DNA from: Amycolatopsis saalfeldensis
GTDB taxonomy: Bacteria > Actinomycetota > Actinomycetes > Mycobacteriales > Pseudonocardiaceae
Length of the DNA: 64,000 nucleotides
Reading direction: 5' to 3'
NCBI RefSeq assembly: GCF_900110575.1
Contig: NZ_FOEF01000017.1
Span: forward strand, 124,001 to 188,000
Shown here: positions 8,470 to 16,808 of the stretch, one piece after another
Position numbering within the stretch: the first letter of the stretch is position 1
How the letters are laid out: every line of letters begins with the position of its first letter
Notes under the pieces: generated by a model
What the model saw: only the letters and a program-made list of their open reading frames with translations
What the model was told of the DNA's origin: nothing
The model's database searches: none
Program-made: the position numbers and the translations under genes

Positions 8470-8886
8470 TCAGCTGGCGGGCATCTCGGGGTCGAACGTG
8501 AAGATCACCATGGTGCCGACGGCCAGGATCAGCGCCATCGAGACGTACAGCAGGATCTTCAGCCAGAACCGCGTCGAGTCCTTGCGGGCGTAGTCGTCGA
8601 TGATCGTGCGCAGCCCGTTGCCGCCGTGGATCTCCGCGAGCCACAGCATCGCCAGGTCCCAGAACTGCCAGAACGGCGAGGCCCAGCGCCCGGCGACGAA
8701 GCCCCAGTTGATCCGGTGCACCCCGCCGTCGAGGATGTTCATGATCAGCAGGTGGCCGAGCACCAGGATGATCAGCGCGAGGCCGGAGATCCGCATGAAC
8801 AGCCAGCTGTACAGCTCGAAGTTGCTGCGGCGGGCCGCCGGGCGCTTGGGCGCGCGCGGCTTCTCGATGATGAGCGAGTCGGCCAT
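8470..8886 (-). CDS. sdhD: Succinate dehydrogenase membrane anchor subunit
   Basis: 138 residues with three transmembrane helices (about 25-50, 67-90 and 105-130). It anchors SdhAB with SdhC and contributes to quinone/heme binding. A conserved His occurs in the first helix (LGHLLIMNIL) and another in the loop (AEIHGGNGLR). The N-terminus is basic and soluble. It starts 2 bp after the sdhC stop, so the two are cotranslated. Confidence 0.92.
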   Translation of the reverse strand: MADSLIIEKPRAPKRPAARRSNFELYSWLFMRISGLALIILVLGHLLIMNILDGGVHRINWGFVAGRWASPFWQFWDLAMLWLAEIHGGNGLRTIIDDYARKDSTRFWLKILLYVSMALILAVGTMVIFTFDPEMPAS

Positions 8887-8888
8887 CG

Positions 8889-9332
8889 TCAGTTACCCCC
8901 GAAGAGCGTCTCGACCGTGCGCTTGAGCATGAAGAACGCACCGGGAATCATCACGACGACCCAGACGACGCCGATCACCCACAGCATCGTCTTCTGGAAC
9001 TTCGGGCCCTTCGACCAGAAGTCGACCAGCATGACCCGGATGCCGTTGAGCGCGTGGAAGAGCACCGCGCCGACGAGGCCGACCTCCAGCAGGTTCACCA
9101 GCGGGGTCTTGTACGTCTCGATCACCTGGTCGTACGTGTTCGGCGACACGCGCACCAGCGCGGTGTCGAGCACGTGGACGAACAGGAAGAAGAATGTCAG
9201 CACGCCGGTGATGCGGTGCAGCACCCAGGACCACATGCCCGGGTCGCCCCGGTAGAAGGATCCCTGACGGCGTGAGGCACCCGCCCGATCGCTCGCGCCT
9301 GCCTCAGTGGCAGGGCTCGCCGTGGTGGACAT
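8889..9332 (-). CDS. sdhC: Succinate dehydrogenase cytochrome b556 subunit
   Basis: 147 residues from the ATG at 9332, chosen over upstream in-frame starts because GGAGG sits 9 bases ahead and homology begins at about residue 25 (FYRGDPGMWSWVLHRITG). Three transmembrane helices follow. The SxxxHRxTG motif (residues 34-42) and the His residues in the VHVLDTAL and FHALNGIR segments are the expected heme b/quinone residues. First gene of the sdhCDAB operon. Confidence 0.94.
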   Translation of the reverse strand: MSTTASPATEAGASDRAGASRRQGSFYRGDPGMWSWVLHRITGVLTFFFLFVHVLDTALVRVSPNTYDQVIETYKTPLVNLLEVGLVGAVLFHALNGIRVMLVDFWSKGPKFQKTMLWVIGVVWVVVMIPGAFFMLKRTVETLFGGN

Positions 9333-9906
9333 CGGTGAACGGCCTCCAACGTCATCTGTCGTGCCCGGGTACCCGGTGAGGTCCGCACTCGCCTCCGGGG
9401 TCGGTCCACTGGGGACAACTCCGGCAACGGTGCCGAGATCAGGGGCCATCGAGCGTGGATGACTGGATGCTAGACCCGCCATCCGGGCCCGGCTCACCTC
9501 CGGGTTCGTCTCTGTGATGGACCAGACACCGGGAGCGTCCTGCTCCGCTCGGGCGTGTGGTGTGGAGCACGTGGCGGTGCCGCTTCGCCGCCGGAGGGCT
9601 TCCGCCCGGCGGCCCGGGATGACCACAATGGACACCGAACGTGCCGGTCGGGCGGCCCGAGCCACCCCGGCGGTTCCGCTGATCAGGTGAGACCGGCGGG
9701 CCGAGCCTGCGGAGTGTGTCCGACCTGATCACCGTAAGTACACGAATGGTCGCGCATCGGGCCGCTGAGTAAACGTTTGTGTTACGTAGCGTGCCTTTCC
9801 TATGGCGACTTCCTGGCCGTTGGGTACGGTCTTGCGGTCGAACCCGGCGCCAAAGGCCGGGTCGTTCTCGGATCATCCGCTGGATCAGCGGGGAGGGAGA
9901 CACACG
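9333..9906. other. Divergent intergenic region between sdhC and the nucleoside operon
   Basis: 574 bp with no credible gene on either strand; the long frames here are shadows. It must carry the sdh promoter (minus) and the transporter promoter (plus). I can see a 9-bp inverted repeat (TGATCAGGT 9680-9688, ACCTGATCA 9723-9731), the small palindrome AAACGTTT at 9771-9778, and the candidate promoter listed separately. Confidence 0.6.
9777..9806 (+). promoter_or_regulatory. Candidate promoter of the nucleoside uptake operon
   Basis: TTGTGT at 9777-9782 and TATGGC at 9801-9806 with an 18-bp spacer. It would give a leader of about 90 bases before the TTG start at 9907. The match to consensus is only partial. 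Confidence 0.3.
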
Positions 9907-11058
9907 TTGCGTCGCATGCGTGGAACCGCGCTGGCCGCCGTGACCATGGCCGGGGTGCTGACTCTGGCCGGTTGCGCGAAGGACACCGGGAACAGCAGTA
10001 ACAACGCTTCGGGCTCGACCGGCAACTCCGGCTCGAGCTGCGTGACCGCGCCGAAGCCGCCCGCCGCGCCCGAACTGGCGACGAGCAGCAGCGCCGCCGG
10101 CGGCAAGGTCGACGCCAGCAAGCTGAAGATCGGCCTGGCCTTCGACGTCGGCGGCCGTGGTGACGCCTCGTTCAACGACGCGGCCGCCGCCGGCACCGAC
10201 AAGGCGAAGGCCGACCTCGGCGTCACGCAGGTCAGCGAGAGCACCGCGAGCGCCAGCGAGGCCGAATCCGCGAAGCAGCAGCGTCTCGAGCAGATGGCCG
10301 CGGACGGCCTGAACCCGATCATCGCGGTCGGGTTCGCGTACGCCCCCTCCGTCGCCGCCGTCGCGCCGAAGCACCCGGGCACCAAGTTCGCGATCGTCGA
10401 CGACGACTCGATCAACCAGCCGAACGTGACCCCGCTGGTCTTCGCCGAGGAGCAGGGCTCGTTCCTGGCCGGCGTCGCCGCCGTCTACAAGAGCAAGAGC
10501 TGCCACATCGGCTTCGTCGGCGGCGTCAACACCCCGCTGATCCAGAAGTTCGAGGCCGGCTACATCCAGGGCGCGAAGGCCGTGTCGGACAAGGTCAAGA
10601 TCGAGGACGAGTACCTGTCCCCGGCCGGTGACTTCTCCGGTTTCCAGGACCCGGCCAAGGGCAACGTGAAGGCCGCGGCCGAGATCGCCAAGGGCGCTGA
10701 CGTCGTCTACCACGCGGCCGGCGCCTCCGGTAAGGGCGTGTTCGACGCCGCGAAGGCGGGCAAGGCGCTGGCCATCGGCGTCGACTCCGACCAGTACAAC
10801 CAGAAGACCGTCGCCGCGGACAAGGACATCATCATCACCTCGATGATCAAGCGCGTCGACGTCGCCGTCTTCAACTACATCCAGGCGGTCGCCAAGGGCG
10901 ACCTGAGCGTGCTGCCGAAGCGGTTCGACCTGAAGGTCGACGGCGTCGGCTACGCCACCTCGGGCGGCAAGGTCGACGACATCAAGGACGTGCTCGACGG
11001 GTACAAGGCCCAGATCATCGACGGCACGATCAAGGTTTCGGACAAACCATCGAAGTAG
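9907..11058 (+). CDS. BMP-family nucleoside-binding lipoprotein
   Basis: 383 residues from TTG 9907, preferred because GGGGAGGGAGA lies directly upstream; an ATG at 9916 is the alternative. The lipobox LAGC (cleavage before Cys at about residue 22) follows a signal segment, then a Ser/Asn/Gly linker. The mature part has the Bmp/PnrA-type substrate-binding fold: GLAFDVGGRGDASFND opens it, and the VGFAYAP, FVGGVNTP and GVDSDQYN segments line the purine-nucleoside site in characterised homologues. It is the capture component of the ABC importer encoded next; cytidine deaminase and thymidine phosphorylase in the same operon support nucleosides as the substrate. Confidence 0.93.
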   Translation: MRRMRGTALAAVTMAGVLTLAGCAKDTGNSSNNASGSTGNSGSSCVTAPKPPAAPELATSSSAAGGKVDASKLKIGLAFDVGGRGDASFNDAAAAGTDKAKADLGVTQVSESTASASEAESAKQQRLEQMAADGLNPIIAVGFAYAPSVAAVAPKHPGTKFAIVDDDSINQPNVTPLVFAEEQGSFLAGVAAVYKSKSCHIGFVGGVNTPLIQKFEAGYIQGAKAVSDKVKIEDEYLSPAGDFSGFQDPAKGNVKAAAEIAKGADVVYHAAGASGKGVFDAAKAGKALAIGVDSDQYNQKTVAADKDIIITSMIKRVDVAVFNYIQAVAKGDLSVLPKRFDLKVDGVGYATSGGKVDDIKDVLDGYKAQIIDGTIKVSDKPSK

Positions 11059-11072
11059 CTCACTGACGCGCC

Positions 11073-11103
11073 AGGGCTCGGAAGGATCTTCCTTCCGAGC
11101 CCT
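11073..11103 (+). terminator. Intercistronic hairpin after the binding-protein gene
   Basis: A perfect 14-bp stem (11073-11086 and 11090-11103) with a 3-nt loop, lacking a T-run. In an importer operon this position usually means partial termination or mRNA protection, letting the binding protein be made in excess over the ATPase. Confidence 0.6.
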
Positions 11104-11124
11104 CACGCGTTTCGACAGAACTGG

Positions 11125-12705
11125 ATGCCTTCCTCCATGAGCACCGCAGAGGCCGAAGCCGTCCCGGACCGGGGCGTGGCGGCCGTCCAGCTGACCGGGA
11201 TCACCAAGCGCTTCCCGGGTGTGGTCGCGAACTCCGACGTCAACCTGACCGTGGCACCGGGCGAGGTCCACGCCCTCTGCGGTGAGAACGGCGCCGGCAA
11301 GTCGACCCTGATGAAGATCCTCTACGGGATGCAGCAGCCCGACGAGGGCACCATCGCGATCAACGGCGCCGAGGTGAAACTGCGCAACCCGCAGGACGCC
11401 ATCGGGGCCGGGATCGGCATGGTGCACCAGCACTTCATGCTCGCCGACAACCTCACCGTCGGCGAGAACGTGTTCCTCGGCGCCGAGTCCCTGCACGGCA
11501 TCGGCCGCGCGGCGCGCGCCCGGCTGGCGAAGCTGGCCGAGCAGACCGGCCTGCACGCGAAGCCCGAGACGCTGCTGGAGGAGCTCGGCGTCGCCGACCG
11601 CCAGCGCGTCGAGATCGTGAAGGTGCTCTACCGCGGCGCGAAGATCATCATCCTCGACGAGCCGACCGCCGTGCTCGTCCCGCAGGAGGTGGACGCGCTG
11701 TTCGCCACCGTCCGCGGGATGCAGGCCGACGGCTACACGTTCCTCTTCATCTCCCACAAGCTCGACGAGGTGCGCGCGATCGCCGACACCGTCACGGTGA
11801 TCCGGCGCGGCACCACCGTCGGCACGGCCGATCCGAAGACCATCACCAGCCGTCAGCTGGCGGAGATGATGGTCGGCTCGGAGCTGCCCAGCCCGGAGAC
11901 CCGCGAGTCGACGGTGACCGATCGCGACATCCTGCGCCTGCGCGAACTGCGGCTCGCCGCGGAGGGCTCCGAGCGGAACCTGCTCGACGACATCTCCTTC
12001 ACCGTGCACGCGGGCGAAGTGCTCGGCATCGCCGGCGTCGAGGGCAACGGGCAGACCGAGCTCGTCGAGACGATCATGGGGATGCGCAAGGCGAGCGGCG
12101 GGCACATCGAGCTGGTGTCCCCCGAGGGCGAGGCCCGCGACCTGGTGAAGCTGGGCACGCTCGCGCGGCGCGAGGCGGGCATCGGCTACATCGCCGAGGA
12201 CCGCACGCGGCACAGCCTGCTGCTCACACAACCGTTGTGGGTCAACCGGATTCTCGGCTACCAGACGCGCGAACCGGTCTCGAACGGGCAGCTGCTCGAC
12301 ATCGCGGGCGCGCGCGCCGACACCGAGCGCATCGTGCGCGAGTACGACGTGCGCACGCCCGGCATCGAGGTGCCGGCCGCCGCGCTTTCGGGCGGCAACC
12401 AGCAGAAGCTGATCGTCGGCCGCGAGCTGTCCGGCAATCCCGTGCTGCTGATCGCCTCACACCCGACGCGTGGGGTCGACGTCGGCGCGCAGGCGATGAT
12501 CTGGGAGCAGATCCGCCAGGCCCGCGCCGACGGGCTCGCGGTGCTGCTGATCTCCGCGGACCTCGACGAGCTGATCGGGCTGTCCGACACCATCCGCGTC
12601 ATGCTGCGCGGCCGTCTGGTGAGCGAGGCGAACCCCGCCACCGTGACCCCGCAGGAACTCGGCTCCGCCATGACCGGCGCCGAAGAAGGTGAAGAAGAGT
12701 TATGA
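11125..12705 (+). CDS. Nucleoside ABC transporter ATP-binding protein (two NBDs)
   Basis: 526 residues; ATG 11137 is an alternative start and neither has a strong ribosome site. Two fused nucleotide-binding domains as in RbsA/NupO proteins. NBD1 has Walker A GENGAGKST (about residue 52) and Walker B IIILDEPT; its signature is the degenerate GVADRQRVEI. NBD2 has a modified Walker A (GVEGNGQTE), an intact LSGGNQQK signature and a changed Walker B (LLIASHPTRGVD, Ser-His in place of Asp-Glu). This asymmetry is normal in the family. It powers the permeases that follow and overlaps the next gene by ATGA. Confidence 0.93.
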   Translation: MPSSMSTAEAEAVPDRGVAAVQLTGITKRFPGVVANSDVNLTVAPGEVHALCGENGAGKSTLMKILYGMQQPDEGTIAINGAEVKLRNPQDAIGAGIGMVHQHFMLADNLTVGENVFLGAESLHGIGRAARARLAKLAEQTGLHAKPETLLEELGVADRQRVEIVKVLYRGAKIIILDEPTAVLVPQEVDALFATVRGMQADGYTFLFISHKLDEVRAIADTVTVIRRGTTVGTADPKTITSRQLAEMMVGSELPSPETRESTVTDRDILRLRELRLAAEGSERNLLDDISFTVHAGEVLGIAGVEGNGQTELVETIMGMRKASGGHIELVSPEGEARDLVKLGTLARREAGIGYIAEDRTRHSLLLTQPLWVNRILGYQTREPVSNGQLLDIAGARADTERIVREYDVRTPGIEVPAAALSGGNQQKLIVGRELSGNPVLLIASHPTRGVDVGAQAMIWEQIRQARADGLAVLLISADLDELIGLSDTIRVMLRGRLVSEANPATVTPQELGSAMTGAEEGEEEL

Positions 12706-13799
12706 GTTCGTGGCGCACGCGGCTGCTGCCGCCTCTGCTGGCGATCGTCTTCGCCCTGCTGCTCTCGGCGATCGCGCTCATCATTTCCGGCGCCGACCCG
12801 CTCGAGGCGTACGGCACGATGGTCGGCCAGCTGTTCAAGGGCTCCACCGCCGTCGACACGGTCAACCTGGCCACGGTCTACTACCTGTCCGGGCTCGCGG
12901 TGGCCATCGGCTTCCAGATGAACCTGTTCAACATCGGGGTCGAGGGCCAGTACCGGTTCGCGGCGGTGATCGCGGCCATCATCGGCGGCGCGCTGCAGCT
13001 GCCGCCGGTCATCCACACCATCGTGATCCTGCTGGTCGCCATCGTGTCCGGCGCGCTGTACGCGGCGGTCCCGGCGGTGCTGAAGGTGACCCGCGGGGTC
13101 AGCGAGGTCATTTCGACGATCATGCTGAACTCGATCGTCGCCGGGATCATCGCCTTCCTGATCAACGCCGACCAGTTCGGCGTGCAGACCGGCAACAACA
13201 TCGGCACCCGCGTGATCGCGCCGTCGGGCCGGATCCCCGGCATCCCGCTCGGCTCGGGCACGCTGTTCGGCTTCGTGATCATCGCGGCCGTGATCGGTGT
13301 CGCGTACTGGTTCATGCTCAACCGGACGCGGTTCGGCTTCGAGCTGAAGGCCAGCGGCGAGTCGACGACCGCGGCGGCCGCGGGCGGCGTCAACGCGAAG
13401 AAGATGACGCTGATCGCGATGATCCTCTCGGGCGCGGTGGCCGGGCTGGTCGCCATGCCGGAGCTGCTCGGCCGGGATTACAGCTACGGCATCACGTCCA
13501 CGCAGATGTACGGCTTCACGGGCATCGCGGTAGCGCTGCTCGGCCGCAACAACCCGGGCGGGATCGCGCTCGGCGCGCTGCTCTGGGCGTTCCTCGACAC
13601 CTCGGCGGTTTCGCTGGAGCAGATCAACGTGTCCAAGGAGATCGCGACCATCATGCAGGGCATCATCGTGCTGTCGGTCGTCGTGGCGTACGAGGTCGTG
13701 CGGCGCGCGGACCTGGCCGCCGAGCAACGCCGGGTGGGCCGGGCACTGGCCGGCAACGGGCGCAAGGGCTCCTCGGTCGCGGAAGGCGGTGCGGTGTGA
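12702..13799 (+). CDS. Nucleoside ABC transporter permease 1
   Basis: 365 residues, BPD_transp_2 family, with about nine hydrophobic segments. The family segment FNIGVEGQY (about residues 72-80) and the later GITSTQMYGFTGIAVALLGRNNPGG loop are typical of NupP/YufP-type nucleoside permeases. The basic C-terminal tail is cytoplasmic. It is coupled to the ATPase gene (ATGA overlap) and to the next permease (GTGA overlap), implying equimolar production. Confidence 0.93.
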   Translation: MSSWRTRLLPPLLAIVFALLLSAIALIISGADPLEAYGTMVGQLFKGSTAVDTVNLATVYYLSGLAVAIGFQMNLFNIGVEGQYRFAAVIAAIIGGALQLPPVIHTIVILLVAIVSGALYAAVPAVLKVTRGVSEVISTIMLNSIVAGIIAFLINADQFGVQTGNNIGTRVIAPSGRIPGIPLGSGTLFGFVIIAAVIGVAYWFMLNRTRFGFELKASGESTTAAAAGGVNAKKMTLIAMILSGAVAGLVAMPELLGRDYSYGITSTQMYGFTGIAVALLGRNNPGGIALGALLWAFLDTSAVSLEQINVSKEIATIMQGIIVLSVVVAYEVVRRADLAAEQRRVGRALAGNGRKGSSVAEGGAV

Positions 13800-15079
13800 C
13801 CGCCACGACGGAGTTTTCCCGCCCCGAGCCCGAATCCGGCACCCCGATGCCGAAGCGGCGCCGGGTCCCCCGGATCCCGGGCTGGGCGCGTGGGGTGATC
13901 TGGGCGGTCGTCGCGATCGTGGTCATGTCGACCGCGTCGTACTCGACCGGCGTCGCGGCGCTGACGTCCAGCAACACGGCTTCCACCGCGTTGCGGCTCG
14001 CGCTGCCGATCCTGCTGTGCGCGCTCGGCGGCCTGTGGGCCGAGCGCGCGGGCGTGGTCAACATCGGCCTCGAAGGCATGATGATCCTCGGCACCTGGGG
14101 CGCGGCTTGGGGCGCGTACTACGGCGGCGTTTGGGTCGGTCTGATCGCGGCGATCGTGTTCGGCGCGCTCGGCGGTCTGCTGCACGCGGTCGCGACGGTG
14201 ACGTTCAACGTCAACCACATCGTCTCCGGCGTCGCGATCAACCTGCTCGGCCTCGGCGTCGCGAAGTACCTGGCGAACCTGATCTTCGAGCCGATCTCCG
14301 GCAACCCGCGGCAGTCGCCGCCGGTGCCGAAGTTCGACACCTACTCGGCGTCGGGCCTGTCCGATTGGCTGGGCTCACTGGAAAACGAGCAACGCGTCGG
14401 GATCTCCGACGTCGCGGGCGTGCTGCGCGGCCTGGTCACCGGTGTCGCGCCGCTGACCATGATCGCGATCCTGCTGGTGCCGATCAGCTACTACGTGCTC
14501 TGGCGCACGCGGTTCGGCCTGCGGTTGCGCTCGTGCGGGGAGAACCCGGTCGCGGCCGAGTCGCTGGGCGTGAACGTCTACCGGCACAAGTACGTCGCGA
14601 TGCTGATCTCGGGCGGCTTCGCCGGCATGGGCGGCGCGTCGCTGGTGCTGCTCAAGGGCGGCGCGGACTACCTGGAGAACCAGACCAACGGCCGTGGTTA
14701 CATCGGCCTGGCCGCGATGATCTTCGGCAACTGGCGGCCCGGTGGGCTGCTCGGCGGCGCCGCGCTGTTCGGTTACGCCGACGGCCTGCAGCTGGCCGGC
14801 GGCGGCGAAGCGGTGCTCGCGCTGCTGTACGGCTCCGTGATCCTGCTGGGCGTCATCGTGGTCGTGCAGCTGTTCCGGCGGCGCTGGCTGGCGGCCGGGC
14901 TCGGCGTCGTCGGCGCCGGGATCCTGTACGCGATCTACTGGACGAACGACACGCTGCCCAGTGACCTGATCCCGTACACGGCGCACTTCGTGACGCTGAT
15001 CGTGCTGGCCGTGGCCTCGCAACGACTACGGCCGCCGAAGGCCGACGGGCAGCCGTACCGCCGGGGTGAAGGCGACTGA
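13796..15079 (+). CDS. Nucleoside ABC transporter permease 2
   Basis: 427 residues from the GTG at 13796, which overlaps the previous stop as GTGA. The first 35 residues are soluble, Pro/Arg-rich and cytoplasmic. About eight to nine transmembrane segments follow. VVNIGLEGMMILG and FGLRLRSCGENPVAAESLG are the BPD_transp_2 signatures of NupQ/YufQ-type partners. It overlaps the cdd start by one base (TGATG). Confidence 0.93.
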   Translation: MTATTEFSRPEPESGTPMPKRRRVPRIPGWARGVIWAVVAIVVMSTASYSTGVAALTSSNTASTALRLALPILLCALGGLWAERAGVVNIGLEGMMILGTWGAAWGAYYGGVWVGLIAAIVFGALGGLLHAVATVTFNVNHIVSGVAINLLGLGVAKYLANLIFEPISGNPRQSPPVPKFDTYSASGLSDWLGSLENEQRVGISDVAGVLRGLVTGVAPLTMIAILLVPISYYVLWRTRFGLRLRSCGENPVAAESLGVNVYRHKYVAMLISGGFAGMGGASLVLLKGGADYLENQTNGRGYIGLAAMIFGNWRPGGLLGGAALFGYADGLQLAGGGEAVLALLYGSVILLGVIVVVQLFRRRWLAAGLGVVGAGILYAIYWTNDTLPSDLIPYTAHFVTLIVLAVASQRLRPPKADGQPYRRGEGD

Positions 15080-15474
15080 TGACAGTGTCTACTGTGGACT
15101 GGGAGGCGCTGCGGGCCGCGGCGGTTTCCGCTGCCTCGCATGCGTACGCGCCGTACTCGGGCCTGCACGTCGGCGTCGCGGGCATCGTGGACGACGGCCG
15201 CCAGGTGACCGGCTGTAACGTCGAGAACGCCTCGTACGGCCTCGGCTTGTGCGCGGAGTGCACGATGGCGGGCCAATTGCGGCTCTCGGGCGGCGGCCGG
15301 CTGGTGGCCGTCGCGTGCCGCAGCGGTGAGGGCGAGCTGCTGATGCCCTGCGGCCGATGCCGGCAGATCCTGTTCGAGCTGGGCGGTTCGACGTGTCTGG
15401 TGGACACCCCGCGCGGCGTGCTGCCGATGTCGGACGTCCTGCCGGACGCGTTCGGTCCGGACGACCTGCCGTGA
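15079..15474 (+). CDS. cdd: Cytidine deaminase
   Basis: 131 residues, the small tetrameric type. Converts cytidine and deoxycytidine to uridine forms in the cytoplasm. Zinc ligands C58, C91 and C94 and the catalytic E60 are visible in CNVENASYGLGLCAEC and PCGRCRQ; N47 to N50 form the substrate-binding CNVEN. It is placed between the importer and thymidine phosphorylase genes and overlaps both, so imported pyrimidine nucleosides can be handled at once. Confidence 0.97.
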   Translation: MTVSTVDWEALRAAAVSAASHAYAPYSGLHVGVAGIVDDGRQVTGCNVENASYGLGLCAECTMAGQLRLSGGGRLVAVACRSGEGELLMPCGRCRQILFELGGSTCLVDTPRGVLPMSDVLPDAFGPDDLP

Positions 15475-16751
15475 GCCGGTTTGCGGCGGTGGACGTCATC
15501 CGGGCCAAGCGCGACGGCGGGCGGCTGAGCGACGAGCAGATCGACTGGGTGGTCGACGGCTACACGCACGGGGTCGTCGCGGAGGAGCAGATGGCCGCGT
15601 TGGCCATGGCGATCTTCTTGCGCGGCATGGACTCCGGCGAGATCTCGCGCTGGACCGGAGCGATGATCGAGTCGGGTTCGCGGCTTTCGCTGGACGTCTC
15701 GCGCCCGACCGTGGACAAGCACTCGACGGGCGGGGTCGGCGACAAGATCACGCTGCCGCTGGCGCCGCTGGTCGCCGCGTGCGGGGCCGCCGTGCCGCAG
15801 CTGTCCGGCCGCGGCCTCGGCCACACCGGCGGGACGCTGGACAAGCTGGAGTCCATCCCGGGCTGGCGGGCCGCACTGTCGCTGGACGAGATCTCGGCCC
15901 AGCTCGACTCCGTCGGCGCGGTCGTCTGCGCGGCGACCGAAGGGCTCGCGCCGGCGGACAAGAAGCTGTACGCGCTGCGGGACGTGACGAGCACCGTCGA
16001 GTCCATCCCGCTGATCGCCAGCTCGATCATGAGCAAGAAGATCGCCGAGGGCGCGTCCGGACTGGTCCTGGACGTCAAGGCGGGCTCCGGCGCGTTCATG
16101 AAAACGGTCGACGACGCCCGGGCGCTGGCCCGGACGCTGGTCGACATCGGCACGGCGCACGGCGTCGCCACGGTCGCCCTGATCACCGACATGAACGTGC
16201 CGCTGGGCCGCGCGGTCGGCAATGCGGCCGAGGTCGCCGAAGCGGTCGAGGTGCTCAAGGGCGGCGGCCCGGCCGACGTCGTCTCGCTGACGGTTTCGCT
16301 GGCCCGCGAGATGCTCGCGCTGGCCGGCCTGTCCTCAGTGGACCCGGCGGCGGTGCTCGCTTCGGGCGCGGCCTACGAGACGTGGTGCCGGATGATCGCG
16401 GCCCAGGGCGGCGACCCGTCGGCGGCGCTGCCCTCGCCTTCGCATGTCCACGTGGTCAAGGCGCCTGCTTCGGGCGTGCTGGCCTCGCTCGACGCGTACG
16501 CGGTCGGCGTGGCGGCCTGGCGTCTCGGCGCGGGCCGGGCTCGTAAGGAGGACCCGGTCCAGGCGAGCGCGGGCATCCTGTGCCTGGCGAAGCCGGGCGA
16601 GCGGGTCTCGGCCGGCGATCCGTTGCTGGAACTGCACACGGACACCCCCGACGCGGTCCCGTCCGCGCTGGCGGCGCTGGAAGGCGCGTACACCGTGGCC
16701 GACTCGGCGCCCGGCGCCGGGCCGATCGTGCTGGGCACCGTTCGTCCCTGA
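15471..16751 (+). CDS. deoA: Thymidine (pyrimidine-nucleoside) phosphorylase
   Basis: 426 residues from GTG 15471 (GTGA overlap with cdd). Splits thymidine, deoxyuridine or uridine with phosphate to base plus (deoxy)ribose-1-phosphate. The signature K83-H-S-T-G-G-V-G-D-K is the phosphate/nucleoside site of family 3 glycosyltransferase phosphorylases. The alpha domain, glycine-rich hinge and C-terminal domain are all present at normal length. Last gene of the operon; the strong hairpin at 16763-16797 follows. Deoxyribose-phosphate aldolase for the product lies about 25 kb away. Confidence 0.95.
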   Translation: MSRFAAVDVIRAKRDGGRLSDEQIDWVVDGYTHGVVAEEQMAALAMAIFLRGMDSGEISRWTGAMIESGSRLSLDVSRPTVDKHSTGGVGDKITLPLAPLVAACGAAVPQLSGRGLGHTGGTLDKLESIPGWRAALSLDEISAQLDSVGAVVCAATEGLAPADKKLYALRDVTSTVESIPLIASSIMSKKIAEGASGLVLDVKAGSGAFMKTVDDARALARTLVDIGTAHGVATVALITDMNVPLGRAVGNAAEVAEAVEVLKGGGPADVVSLTVSLAREMLALAGLSSVDPAAVLASGAAYETWCRMIAAQGGDPSAALPSPSHVHVVKAPASGVLASLDAYAVGVAAWRLGAGRARKEDPVQASAGILCLAKPGERVSAGDPLLELHTDTPDAVPSALAALEGAYTVADSAPGAGPIVLGTVRP

Positions 16752-16762
16752 CGCGCTCGCGA

Positions 16763-16797
16763 AAACGCCCCCGCCAGAGTTCCCGGCGGGGGCGTTT
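16763..16797. terminator. Bidirectional terminator between deoA and the coiled-coil gene
   Basis: A perfect 13-bp GC-rich stem (16763-16775 and 16785-16797) with a 9-nt loop, flanked by AAAA on one side and TTT on the other. It can serve both convergent genes. Confidence 0.85.
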
Positions 16798-16808
16798 CCA
16801 CGCGTTGC

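Noticed and set aside
6655..9255. 866-codon open frame on the plus strand across the sdh genes
   Set aside because: It is the mirror of sdhA/sdhD/sdhC coding in a GC-rich genome; the translation is low-complexity Arg/Val/Asp and has no domain.
9332..9665. N-terminal extension of sdhC from an in-frame ATG at 9665
   Set aside because: Extra 111 residues are non-homologous; GGAGG stands before ATG 9332 and family similarity begins after it.
9439..12231. 930-codon open frame on the minus strand over the nucleoside binding-protein and ATPase genes
   Set aside because: Antisense shadow of well-identified genes with periodic codon bias; no ribosome site or domain.
12258..13727. 489-codon minus frame over the first nucleoside permease
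   Set aside because: Asp/Arg/His-rich shadow of a clear permease gene.
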